A DNA stretch of 55,350 bases from an uncultured euryarchaeote (GTDB lineage Archaea; Thermoplasmatota; Poseidoniia; Poseidoniales; Poseidoniaceae). The notes under the pieces are model-generated. The model did no database searches. It was not told where the DNA came from and saw only the letters and a list, made by a program, of their open reading frames with translations. The number at the start of each line of letters is the position of its first letter. The first letter of the stretch is position 1. Shown here piece after piece: positions 43,001 to 49,617 of the stretch. A program made the position numbers and the translations under genes. The stretch spans positions 1 through 55,350 of the forward strand of contig CALBFP010000230.1 in the NCBI GenBank assembly GCA_937894115.1. The letters are read 5' to 3'.

Positions 43001-43148
43001 TCCACCTCAAGAAGAGGAGAAGGAAGACACCGGTTGGATGGTTGAGCATCGTGTTGATGATGACGGAACCGAATGGGCACAAAGCGAAGATGAGACGTGG
43101 TATTACCGTGAACCCGGTCAAAGCGATTGGAATGAATGGCAGGATTAG
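34005..43148 (+). CDS. Giant (3047 aa) surface protein with seven DNRLRE-like/Fn3-like units, Ig-like (Big-type) repeats, TM anchor and acidic/aromatic cytoplasmic tail
   Basis: Signal peptide; repeated 'D(T/A)YI..S...(S/T)NYG....L.V' blocks; 'xITADxxx' Ig-like repeats; TM 'LYYIGAVLLGLIVAVLLVLLFMAF'; tail DDDDWDDDYEDED...GWMVEHRVDDDGTEWAQSEDETWYYREPGQSDWNEWQD. Confidence 0.9.
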   Translation: MKNSTTNRNVFTAVTLILMFLLADVFVPSAFPAPEHLEEEPSVQHVISTTNPSLDTYIDSDYPNDDYAGEDTGLLGVSGTSEGRILLSFPLNFAHTDTIHSARLDLVCTNSGPTNGLAVYPASTSLSWDENATWNSRDGTMLWGEPGVGESTDRSDWEPPIVTAPLGPTGGSSSVQLNVTALTQVAVASNATALGLVVAAQDSQYDCAMNETLNVADKPSLRIDSSSTVSGSGGLITPNFVADAAPLMTGDFLLTADLTPSMTWSGFSGTFAEVQLSLSEEFKDAQDNYAWLYNSDVHSSIFTLSGATGSLDIPSSDAFENGTYMHYRMRSMDSTGTLGSWETGSFFLPSHDVVDNGDGTASIAIDVDDLSSELPFIEDAYADETSKNTNYGSSTTLEAELSSNKEKIPHFRLVFDAIGMHSNATILDASLNLTRSTSSGSATLALHEMDNDGSWYEDELTWLRKKTNQWWRDGGRGLLSYSTDSGVMGSQVSDDFSFDLTSVLQQHLDQGNTGFIDLAMTTRSQNGAYSANAGVDSVTFHSSDANNQADKPYLYIQYDWSTPVTTAPDLTSPWDGETLWNQTGHNFTGNTTPALKWSSSTSSSYDMIFELSTDSLFHDRVVRFDTRVDNDFAPVDGQLVFDGTESLEAGHMYNWRMLHVDSNDRHGEWSYSSFLISSINSTWLGGDRYEFRLKQGNASSDGLHPACADTYIDSGMPSSNYGSETELQVSYNTIPSETTVLFGCDLSTTFLPSGYAVESANLELYLSDFPFGTPVVGAWENTQHGWTEDGATWATYDGTNTWNSVGAKGSERSSLLDSVSIGTGYTSTSSANWNVTLAVQNAMRNNHSADFILGIVGAGSGQIRDVLFHPGSAADAKRPELSFVYVPGSNAIPVEPVPVLPLNGTWSVASGINPEPVLRPNMSWTHTSGVGVSGYAVQMDTVDTFDSNDMSIETSWSNSGFDLANNAFTPTSDLDAGKTWYWRVRAVSTTNQLGNWSETFHFNLPSLVTWNLSSTSAAIEVRHHEAMPDLQLPHFIDTWVAQSGVEGQQNHSSSTDLKVGELGSGYHASALLKIPLNQLPTPSNARVTNAELSMWAQSGSDTNAQVAVRPVLQQWTTAVNNSSYDGLNNWNADGGRGIGSDVGSLSDLSASVSADWMDWDVTELVQAALANGDSYLSIALMTSDASNALVTFTSTDGLATQRPWLNLTWTEGSSPIPTVAASNVLPADGTIAWDLSGHVPEPLTRPVMTWSHSNAANIDDWKVFIQNDDSDIMQGFTVYDSRADPALFDLQNLSFQPSSDLSTNQSIRWFVQAVNNSMLGPRSTSSLFHIPHDIGNEINNTLGYINVSEGGFLPDYNEPSGFITDTTIDSSAPTSNLFNSDTLSVGRSAISGGQSQRSSFIVSVDLTKLPINGSYEIMNAFFTLHTKSTSYGEVYWSASALNTAFDGDANWNNATNSTQWNAPGAYHSTDTDIPMLGKSLIDSSSTAQIGDITWMLQQALAGGSTSLDFLIQAEENDSSVDGRVDMYSSNEASADLRPSLNITFRMTNPYVDPSPTGLLPVDGATLWNTSAPRPTGTDDLNTSWTPPSSNFTGYVLCGASDARMVYDLSCVNTADSAGLIDAEVTWDPTTTTLNFGDIGSGDHWNFWRVLSFQDINAGQYARIGEWSQVNKFRIPDAQGSDDGAGNHTVNLSSGSIFAETGLLPGAPDTYTVSSALNTNYGGSSTLKLGVSSSGDNEIYIEFDLSQMPWPSAMTPTSTMLQLYRTQVAGVTPLTVSAHACSTFNEASVTALQPPTCSTAEITRSTLAVTPPSGWLEWDITSLAQSNIASGNLTMTIKLTVVGTGASLHTFASGEHPTDSWRPTLRMDYVDNVAGIVPPAQPALLSPLDGAILYNTTTTLLESLDKPVLNWNTVSGATGYIVTIRNASGQYTFKSATSNQISGTSFTFANAVAPGSTFEWWVQAVNGSIPGPSSSRWVVGMGDPQTTDNFDHTWTYKFQTGNEIDELAHTNVQDTSIYSGLTETNLDGGANTVGLDPSQDEYRLLVNVDFGQIPFNPSMNVHSVSYGMYLQDLEYGSGATGMTFTVHRMLSTGWSETTATWNGTGSTTWNAPGLQAGVDYNSTPLDTVFISNSQVTDSWIYFNLGHRMLYIDGVHSWVIIGTPTQGWMQAEFADNSESNAAVRPLLMMNYTDIDSITISPTATSVNADSTVQFSASTADYNGLVASVPIVWSVSSGTIDSTGLYSPTLVGTHTITACYGVICEDELVTVTPGAPIDLSVSPLTATITSDETLQITANVVDQHGNSVPGQSITFTPSNGTMGGTFGDVFQPYAVGGQTVTVTWGSKSVVVNVLVELGAPTSIELTGCDGVVPAGTECEITTTLYDQFGNVIPLSEAGALSYSVNDGLYSEATNMYFANTVGTWQLSLTSAIGLVDSIAIQTGHGQMAALEITPSAWDITADDVVFLNTTRIDVQGNRLPVTLPLENWTSISDGALNITLDHPVQWIPNGLGGRAITAQYETIFQSITINVTKGVMVDMVLIVDSADADGMTYSITADETLVVKAKASDGKGNRWTIDVNWTIAHPDWQDQSVLLYMLSDETEFMPVLASTTAYVMRAEYTFDGQLFSEVVNVEVSEGIIQVFTMNTIASNGDTGSVYNISADHSIDFSVALSDGDLNPLDSSALTWLFEDLDTGDVTDVTTEFVSDGYQWEATTVGNYRMLAFVLNAEGFNYTRSVDISVYHGVAVSLEHELETFDEDAGEKIDITITGTDSDGNTFPQDVEWIEDGSTSDRVIPKSVKGAYTYQASAAGTHAMEYSTNAVSNGFELKISPQMIVDFIEVNLSAETVDQQASIDVTVRAFDRYANEIPVPSSARVDSTGRGTVKSTGQGTWKVTTLESGPQTITVSAGQVSEDYQIEVTGTIGGFFAAGGALYYIGAVLLGLIVAVLLVLLFMAFRSGDDDDWDDDYEDEDDDDESPSARGPSGPAPGPSGPAPGSGPSGPPPQEEEKEDTGWMVEHRVDDDGTEWAQSEDETWYYREPGQSDWNEWQD
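34167..40560 (+). repeat. Seven tandem protein-level DNRLRE-like repeats
   Basis: Conserved Asp anchors at nt 34167, 35139, 36129, 37113, 38097, 39126 and 40041 (spacing 305-343 codons). Confidence 0.75.
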
Positions 43149-43156
43149 GTGGAACC

Positions 43157-45769
43157 ATGCGACGACGACAAACCGCAGTTGCGCTGTGCGTCGTGTTGTT
43201 TGCTTCATCCTTTGTTTCGATTTCAGTAAGTGCGAATGGCCCTCCTGCTCAAGTGGTGATTTCAACACCGTCAACAGTCATTTCATCCGATGGTGTGTTG
43301 CAAATGGAAGCGACACTATACGATGCGTTGAACAATGTTGTCGGTGGTGAGATTACGTGGTCAGCAAGCAATGGAACCATCGAAGAAACAGGGTTGTTTT
43401 TCCCATGGTCAGCTGGAATGGTAACCATTCGTGCAGAACATGCTGGCTTCAACGATACGGTTGTTGTCTCGGTCGAAGCTGGTTGGGGTCAATCCATTCG
43501 CATCAACACAACCGATCAACCGCGAGCAAAATATCCGTTTGTCTTGCAAGCCGATCTCATTGACTCTCACGACAACCCTCGTTCAGGTCAAGATGTTGTG
43601 TGGACCGTTGACGGTATCTATGTTGGCCAGGGTGAACCCTCATGGACGCCTCCTTCGCTCGGACTGTACGAAGTTGTTGCTCGTTACGACCAGCTTGAAA
43701 CAACGGTCACGATGGAAGCCATTGCGGGTGACCCTTTCGAATTTGTTTTTCCGAGCAACCTCATTTTGCGAAGTGGACAAGGTTTGCAGTTGTATCCCGA
43801 TCTTGTTGACTCGTACGGTCAGAAAATGAACAATACGCTTGCTGGAAACAAGGTATGGACCGTCGAAAATGGAACCATAACCCCTGTTGGATATTACTAT
43901 GCTTCCGCTCCTGGTATCTGGAATCTCTCGGTTCGAGCCGGTGCCATTTGGGGCAACAGCACAATCCGTGTTGTACCTGCTGATGCTTCGATTGTTGAAA
44001 TTGAAATTACACCCGATGAAACCGTGTATGTTTCTGGAGAATCCTACCGTCTTGATGCGGTTCGTACCGATTCGCAAGGCTACCGCTCGGCTGTCCCAAT
44101 TCCTTTAGGGAATTGGACTGTGGACAACGGCATACTTTCACAGGTTGGAGATGAGGTGTACTGGACCCCTGGTCAGTCAGGTCAGTTTGCAATTGATGTT
44201 GTCGATTCGGATGTCCCTGCTTCCATTAACGTGGATGTGGTGCACGGGTCAGCTTATGCTACACAGTTGGTCTCAAGTCAATCCTCTGTTTCCTCAGGAA
44301 CCCAATTGGCGTTGGTTCATGAGGCGACGGACACTTTTGGAAATGTTTGGCAGGTTGAAGCGAACATCACCAAGACAGAGGGTGAATTTGCCGCGGTTGA
44401 AATTTTTGAATCGTATGTTTCAATCATGCCGAAAGAATTGGAAGTTCTTCGATTCAGTTCCTCCTATTTTGATGCATCCACTGGAATTGTTCACCAGGCG
44501 CAATGGTCGGGTGAGGTTACTGCAGGTCGATTGGCTTCCATTGAATTGCCAGAATCGGGGACGCAGGTCGCTGCTGATTCGTATCTTGATTTCGATCCGA
44601 AGTTCAAGGATGCGTACGGCAATACCATCCCCTATGTCGCTGTAAACTGGACTGTAGCGGGTGTCGACCGTACTCTTGAGATTCGTATGGCCGATGGAAA
44701 ATGGTACCCAACTGAAGTGGGTGAACACGAAATACGAGCCAATGCGGATGGCGTCTTTGCAGCAGTTCGTATCAACGTTGTACCCGGAGAGGGGACCTCT
44801 CTCGTCACTGCTGGTGATGCAGGTTTGGTCATCGAAGCGGGCGTTCCGACCGACATTTTCGTTGAATTGGTGGACGTCCATCAAAACAAGGCTCCAGCAG
44901 AAAGCGTAGAACTGGTGACAGGCGGTTTTGTCCTCTTTGATGCATCATCGAGCGGTCCTGGTTATTGGCAATTAACAGGTGTAACGAGTGGGATTTACGA
45001 TCTTGAAATTGCACAGGGCGATGCTGAACACACCATTCCACTGACGATTGTTCCAGGTCAGGCCGTCCGTGTGATCACAGCTATGGCCAACGAGACTCGA
45101 AGCCAAGGTGAAGTTGCCCTCATCACTGTTTGGGCAGAGGATTCCCAAGGCAACAGAGTCGAAGTCAACCCAGACAAGACAGGTGTTAGTTGCACCTCAG
45201 GTAAGGCAAGTCATGTGAAATCAGATACATGGGAAATCGAACTTGAACAAGCAGGTTCCGACCGCTCCTGTACAGTGGAATGGAACGGATTGATATCGCA
45301 ACAATTCTTTGATGTTGATTCGGTTCTTCTTAGTGGTGCACTCGGTTCAACAAACACCGCAGTTTCCATCATCATTGCATTGCTGCTCATGATTTTCATC
45401 GTTTTGGTGGTCCTCATTCGCAAAGGAAGCCAAAAGGATGAGGATTGGGACGATGAGGATTATTACGACGATGATGAACTCGAAGAACATGCTGAAGAAA
45501 TCAATACCGAGGTCGAAGAAACGGTTTCTGCTGAACCTCAGACAGAACATTCCGATGCGGTTCAAACGGTGCAAGAATCCGCAGAACACATCCAACCCGA
45601 AATTGCCGATGACGTACGACAAGAGCTTGCAACAAAGGCAGGCCAAGTTGGTGTCATGCAGGCTGCGCCTGGGACAAGTCAAGGCGATACGGGATGGTAT
45701 GTTGACGCAAACACCGAGTTGCAATACTGGAACGTTGGTAGCGACGGGTCCTGGACACGAGTTCAGTGA
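43157..45769 (+). CDS. Secreted Ig-like repeat protein, TM anchor, acidic tail with WW-like motif; partner of the upstream giant protein
   Basis: MRRRQTAVALCVVLFASSFVSISVSA signal; repeated 'NWTVDNGxxxxxGxxxWTPxxxGxxxI'; TM 'TAVSIIIALLLMIFIVLVVLI'; tail DEDWDDEDYYDDDE...DTGWYVDANTELQYWNVGSDGSWTRVQ. Confidence 0.85.
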   Translation: MRRRQTAVALCVVLFASSFVSISVSANGPPAQVVISTPSTVISSDGVLQMEATLYDALNNVVGGEITWSASNGTIEETGLFFPWSAGMVTIRAEHAGFNDTVVVSVEAGWGQSIRINTTDQPRAKYPFVLQADLIDSHDNPRSGQDVVWTVDGIYVGQGEPSWTPPSLGLYEVVARYDQLETTVTMEAIAGDPFEFVFPSNLILRSGQGLQLYPDLVDSYGQKMNNTLAGNKVWTVENGTITPVGYYYASAPGIWNLSVRAGAIWGNSTIRVVPADASIVEIEITPDETVYVSGESYRLDAVRTDSQGYRSAVPIPLGNWTVDNGILSQVGDEVYWTPGQSGQFAIDVVDSDVPASINVDVVHGSAYATQLVSSQSSVSSGTQLALVHEATDTFGNVWQVEANITKTEGEFAAVEIFESYVSIMPKELEVLRFSSSYFDASTGIVHQAQWSGEVTAGRLASIELPESGTQVAADSYLDFDPKFKDAYGNTIPYVAVNWTVAGVDRTLEIRMADGKWYPTEVGEHEIRANADGVFAAVRINVVPGEGTSLVTAGDAGLVIEAGVPTDIFVELVDVHQNKAPAESVELVTGGFVLFDASSSGPGYWQLTGVTSGIYDLEIAQGDAEHTIPLTIVPGQAVRVITAMANETRSQGEVALITVWAEDSQGNRVEVNPDKTGVSCTSGKASHVKSDTWEIELEQAGSDRSCTVEWNGLISQQFFDVDSVLLSGALGSTNTAVSIIIALLLMIFIVLVVLIRKGSQKDEDWDDEDYYDDDELEEHAEEINTEVEETVSAEPQTEHSDAVQTVQESAEHIQPEIADDVRQELATKAGQVGVMQAAPGTSQGDTGWYVDANTELQYWNVGSDGSWTRVQ

Positions 45770-47760
45770 TGGTCTGTGGTGCTATGGGCGTTGAAGAACA
45801 TCGAGACTGGGGAAACGTGGATTATGCGCCCTTGTTGAACGGTCAAGCATTTCCACCAGATTTCATGTGGGGTGTTGCAACTGCATCGCATCAAATTGAG
45901 GGCGGTAACACCAACAACTGGTCGCAATTTGAACCTTCTTCTAAGAGCGGCCAACACAGCGGGGATGCATGCGATCATTGGAACCGAAGGACTGAAGATT
46001 TGGAACTTATTCAAAATCTCAAGGTTACCCATTACAGATTTTCCCTTGAATGGAGTCGGATTGAACCTGAAATGGGGGTCTGGAATGAAGACGCAATTGC
46101 TTGGTACAGCGGTCTCGTTGATGATTTATTGCAACGCGGCATTCAACCAATGGTCACACTTCATCATTTTACCAATCCATTGTGGTGGGAAGATTTAGGT
46201 GCATTCGAAAAGGAGGCGAACATTGTATATTGGATTCGATTTAGTACGAAAATGTTTGAGGTTTTGAGTGACCGAGTGACATGGTGGTGCACAATTAACG
46301 AGCCCGCTGTCTATGCTTCAATGGGGTATGTGCTTGGTGAATTCCCTCCAGGCGAACGCTCATTCCGAAAGACGCGAAACGTGTCGCTTAACCTGATGCG
46401 CGCTCATGCCCGTTGCTACCGTATGCTAAAATCCATGGAAAACGGACCGAAAGCAACCATTGGATTGGTCAAAAACATCAACATTTTCGATCCGTACAGA
46501 CGTTGGAATCCATTGCACAGGATACAGGCAAATCTCCTCGATGGAATGTTCAATCGATGCTGGCTCAAGGGGTTGAAAAACGGCCGATTTAAGCCTCCTT
46601 CAGCGTTTCGTAGTGTTGCCATTGAAGGCCTAAAATCCAGCAGCGATTTCATCGGATTAAATTACTACACGCATTTGTTGACAACACCTTTTATGCCGAC
46701 GAAGGTGGAAATTGATCCCTTGATACGACCTTGGGAAGAACGCACTGATTTCCGATACGCAATGTATGCAGAGGGTCTTGAACGTGCAATAGAGATGGTT
46801 GCCGATCTCAACATACCGATTATCGTAACCGAGAACGGCGTCGCAGATGACGACGACGACATGCGTCCAGAACACGTACGAAGGCATTTACAAATCACCT
46901 CAGAAGCGATTGCTAAAGGATACGACGTTCGAGGATTTTATCATTGGACACTTATGGATAATTTTGAGTGGGCCGAGGGGTACAACCAACGTTTTGGTTT
47001 GTACCATGTTGATTTTGATACACAAAAGCGAACCCTCCGTAAAAGTGGAGCGTTGTATGCGTCCATTGCTCAAAATCATCGAATGCCGCAAGTGGTTGTC
47101 CTTGCAGGAGGGCTTGGTAGCCGACTTGGTGAGAAAACCAAAGACACACCGAAACCTCTGGTCGAAGTTGGAGGAAAGCCTATGTTGACTCACATACTTG
47201 ATTGGGTAAACGCTCAAGGATGCAATCGTGTGTTGGTCTTAACAGGACATCATGGTGAAAAATTTGATGATTTTTCGTATCCTGGCCTTGAACTTTCTTT
47301 TGTTCAAGAATCTCATCAATTGGGTACAGGCGGTGCGTTATGGAACGCAAGAGACGAACTCGAGGACGAGTTTATCCTGTTGTGGGGTGACGATTACCAC
47401 CCCATTGATTACAACCCTCTTGTCGAACTTCATCGAAAGACTTCGTCACCGTTGACGATGACGGTAACCGCAGATCATGAAGAGAAAAATCTACAATTCG
47501 AACAAGGGCGATTGGTTGCCTACAACAAAGAAGAGATCGACATCGGTCGATTCAATGGCTATGAAGCAGGAACCTCAGTGGTTCGTAAATCCGTTGTGTT
47601 GGATCACGGAAAAGAAGGAACATGGTCGTGGGAGAACACAATCTATCCAACACTTTCTACCGAGATTCATGTGCACGTGGATTCCACACCGTTCTGGGAC
47701 ATTGGAACGCCTGAACGTCTTGAACGATTAGAGAAATTCTTCAACGAATCCAGCCGCTGA
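45769..47760 (+). CDS. Fusion protein: GH1 beta-glycosidase (N-terminal) + sugar-1-phosphate nucleotidyltransferase (C-terminal)
   Basis: GH1: FMWGVATASHQIEGG, TINEPAVYASMGY (acid/base), VTENG (nucleophile), FYHWTLMDNFEWAEGYNQRFGL. NTase: VVVLAGGLGSRLGEKTKDTPKPLVEVGGKPML, LLWGDDYHPID. One uninterrupted ORF. Confidence 0.9.
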   Translation: MVCGAMGVEEHRDWGNVDYAPLLNGQAFPPDFMWGVATASHQIEGGNTNNWSQFEPSSKSGQHSGDACDHWNRRTEDLELIQNLKVTHYRFSLEWSRIEPEMGVWNEDAIAWYSGLVDDLLQRGIQPMVTLHHFTNPLWWEDLGAFEKEANIVYWIRFSTKMFEVLSDRVTWWCTINEPAVYASMGYVLGEFPPGERSFRKTRNVSLNLMRAHARCYRMLKSMENGPKATIGLVKNINIFDPYRRWNPLHRIQANLLDGMFNRCWLKGLKNGRFKPPSAFRSVAIEGLKSSSDFIGLNYYTHLLTTPFMPTKVEIDPLIRPWEERTDFRYAMYAEGLERAIEMVADLNIPIIVTENGVADDDDDMRPEHVRRHLQITSEAIAKGYDVRGFYHWTLMDNFEWAEGYNQRFGLYHVDFDTQKRTLRKSGALYASIAQNHRMPQVVVLAGGLGSRLGEKTKDTPKPLVEVGGKPMLTHILDWVNAQGCNRVLVLTGHHGEKFDDFSYPGLELSFVQESHQLGTGGALWNARDELEDEFILLWGDDYHPIDYNPLVELHRKTSSPLTMTVTADHEEKNLQFEQGRLVAYNKEEIDIGRFNGYEAGTSVVRKSVVLDHGKEGTWSWENTIYPTLSTEIHVHVDSTPFWDIGTPERLERLEKFFNESSR

Positions 47761-48561
47761 TGCAATCAGCATGTTTTGCTCAGGAAGGACGCCTTCACGT
47801 TCGACCAGTACCAGAATCATCCCGCCAAATCCTCCTCCCATCATTCGGGCACCGTGGACACCCTCCAATCGTTGCAATGCTTCAACTTGGGCATCCATTT
47901 CCGGTGTACTTACGCCGATTGAGCGCAAAGAGTCATGGGTGGTGTTGAGCAACCCGCCAAGAACCTCAGGAATGGCGTTAACAGCATCATGAACACGCGC
48001 ATTTTCTTCAGTTATGTGGGTCTGTTTGATTTGCTCTGTGGTTGTTTGTCGATAATTATGGGTTCGAAGTGTCCGATGAATTCCAGAGTCGATCAGTTTG
48101 AATTTCCACGAATCCGGTAACACCATCGCAGCAGTTTCCATTGTTGAAAAGTCAATCAGCGTGCAGTGTTGAGTGGTAGAATACATCATAGCCATTTGGT
48201 CCAAAAGACCGCACGGAGTTCCAAGAACGACATGCTCCAGACGTTGTGCTTCCAAACATGCTGCTTGTTTGTCCATATCAGGTCCATGGGCACAGAGAAC
48301 AACAGCAAGACACAATGCTGCAGATGAAGCCATTCCTTTACCAATTGGAATGGTGCTATCGACCTTCAAGTGAGCAGGTGGACCCCCTGCTTCTCTCCAC
48401 AATGCCAACACCGTTTCGTCACCAACGTACTCTGATTGATTAAAATCCACGTCTAAAATCAAACGATGCTGAGAGGCGAAGGCAAGTGAACAACCTCCAG
48501 CATAATCGGTGTGTTCTCCGATAATGTTGACGCGTCCAGGCACAGATGCTCGACGCCTCAT
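47728..48561 (-). CDS. galK: GHMP kinase, galactokinase-like
   Basis: PGRVNIIGEHTDYAGG, PIGKGMASSAALCLAV, GARMMGGGFGGMILVLV. Confidence 0.8.
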   Translation of the reverse strand: MRRRASVPGRVNIIGEHTDYAGGCSLAFASQHRLILDVDFNQSEYVGDETVLALWREAGGPPAHLKVDSTIPIGKGMASSAALCLAVVLCAHGPDMDKQAACLEAQRLEHVVLGTPCGLLDQMAMMYSTTQHCTLIDFSTMETAAMVLPDSWKFKLIDSGIHRTLRTHNYRQTTTEQIKQTHITEENARVHDAVNAIPEVLGGLLNTTHDSLRSIGVSTPEMDAQVEALQRLEGVHGARMMGGGFGGMILVLVEREGVLPEQNMLIASAAGFVEEFL

Positions 48562-49529
48562 TCTTGCACATCCTCGCTGATGGCGAGGTCAAACCATACT
48601 GGATAGTGATCTGAAACATCCGAATCACTCATGTTGCGATCAACCCCCCATCGGTCGAAAAATCGGCCATTGACATCACTGGTCATGACGATTCGATCGT
48701 AAGCACAGTGGGTGTTCTCAGAAAATGTGGTATCTGCTGAATCCGGAACGACCCATGTGTACTCAGAGCTCCTGATGTCCAATTGATCCAGTTCGTATGT
48801 CGAGGCGTATCCGCAGTCAGCATTGAAATCACCTAAGACGATGATGTGGTTGTGGGTTGAATTTCGCTTGTATGTTTCAACAACGTTGTGCAAGGCCCCC
48901 GTTTCATTAACGGCAGAAGCCGGCTTGGTATGGACGGTAATCAACGCAATCTCTTCGAGTATTGAACCATTGTCCGCCAGCAAATTGAAGTTTGAAATCA
49001 GCGGTTCTCTCTGGAATTGGTCGTTCTCAGAATCGTTGTGTAGCCAAAACGATGTCGCTTCAAATCGTGAGGTTCGGTAATAGAATGCATATTGTTCTTG
49101 TCCGCTTTGATCGTCGTCTTGTTGCCCAGAACGCTCACTCAGAACCAAGGCATACGTTTCGTTGGATTTTGCATTGATGGCTTCAAGAAAATCATAGGGA
49201 ACCGTTTGATCGAGGTCTTTGATTTCCTGGACAACAAGCATGTCGTAACGCATGGTGATGTTTACCAGTTCGGAAACCACGTCCGCTTTCCCCATTTTTG
49301 CTTCACCAAAAATCTTGATGTTGAAGGTTGCAATGCGAGCAACGTCCTCTCGACGAGGTGGCTCCGATCGTGCATCAATCTCTTCGTCCTCCTCAGAATC
49401 AACCTCCACATAGACGGTTCGCCACAAAGGGCTTTCATCTTGATGAACGAGGAGCTGAATGGTCATTGGAAAGAGAATCAAGAGTGCAACAAGCATGACA
49501 CCTTGCAACGCTTTGTCTTGCCGTGCCAT
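48558..49529 (-). CDS. Secreted/membrane-tethered DNase I-like endonuclease
   Basis: N-terminal TM; RIATFNIKIFGEAKMGKADVVSELVNITMRYDMLVVQEIKD; ITVHTKP; IIVLGDFNADCGYAS; YTWVVPDSADTT...HCAYDRIV; SDHYPVWFDL. Confidence 0.9.
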   Translation of the reverse strand: MARQDKALQGVMLVALLILFPMTIQLLVHQDESPLWRTVYVEVDSEEDEEIDARSEPPRREDVARIATFNIKIFGEAKMGKADVVSELVNITMRYDMLVVQEIKDLDQTVPYDFLEAINAKSNETYALVLSERSGQQDDDQSGQEQYAFYYRTSRFEATSFWLHNDSENDQFQREPLISNFNLLADNGSILEEIALITVHTKPASAVNETGALHNVVETYKRNSTHNHIIVLGDFNADCGYASTYELDQLDIRSSEYTWVVPDSADTTFSENTHCAYDRIVMTSDVNGRFFDRWGVDRNMSDSDVSDHYPVWFDLAISEDVQE

Positions 49530-49617
49530 GAGTCTGGATTGGCATCACTGTTATGAATCCTCAAGGTGCATTCTATCTCAAGCATAGGTTCTTGGCGCGA
49601 ATCTGTTTCGTCGACAC

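Noticed and set aside
42935-43012. GPSGPAPGPSGPAPGSGPSGPPP repeat as a collagen-like domain
   Set aside because: Too short; it reads as a Pro/Gly-rich linker between the acidic stretch and the terminal aromatic module.
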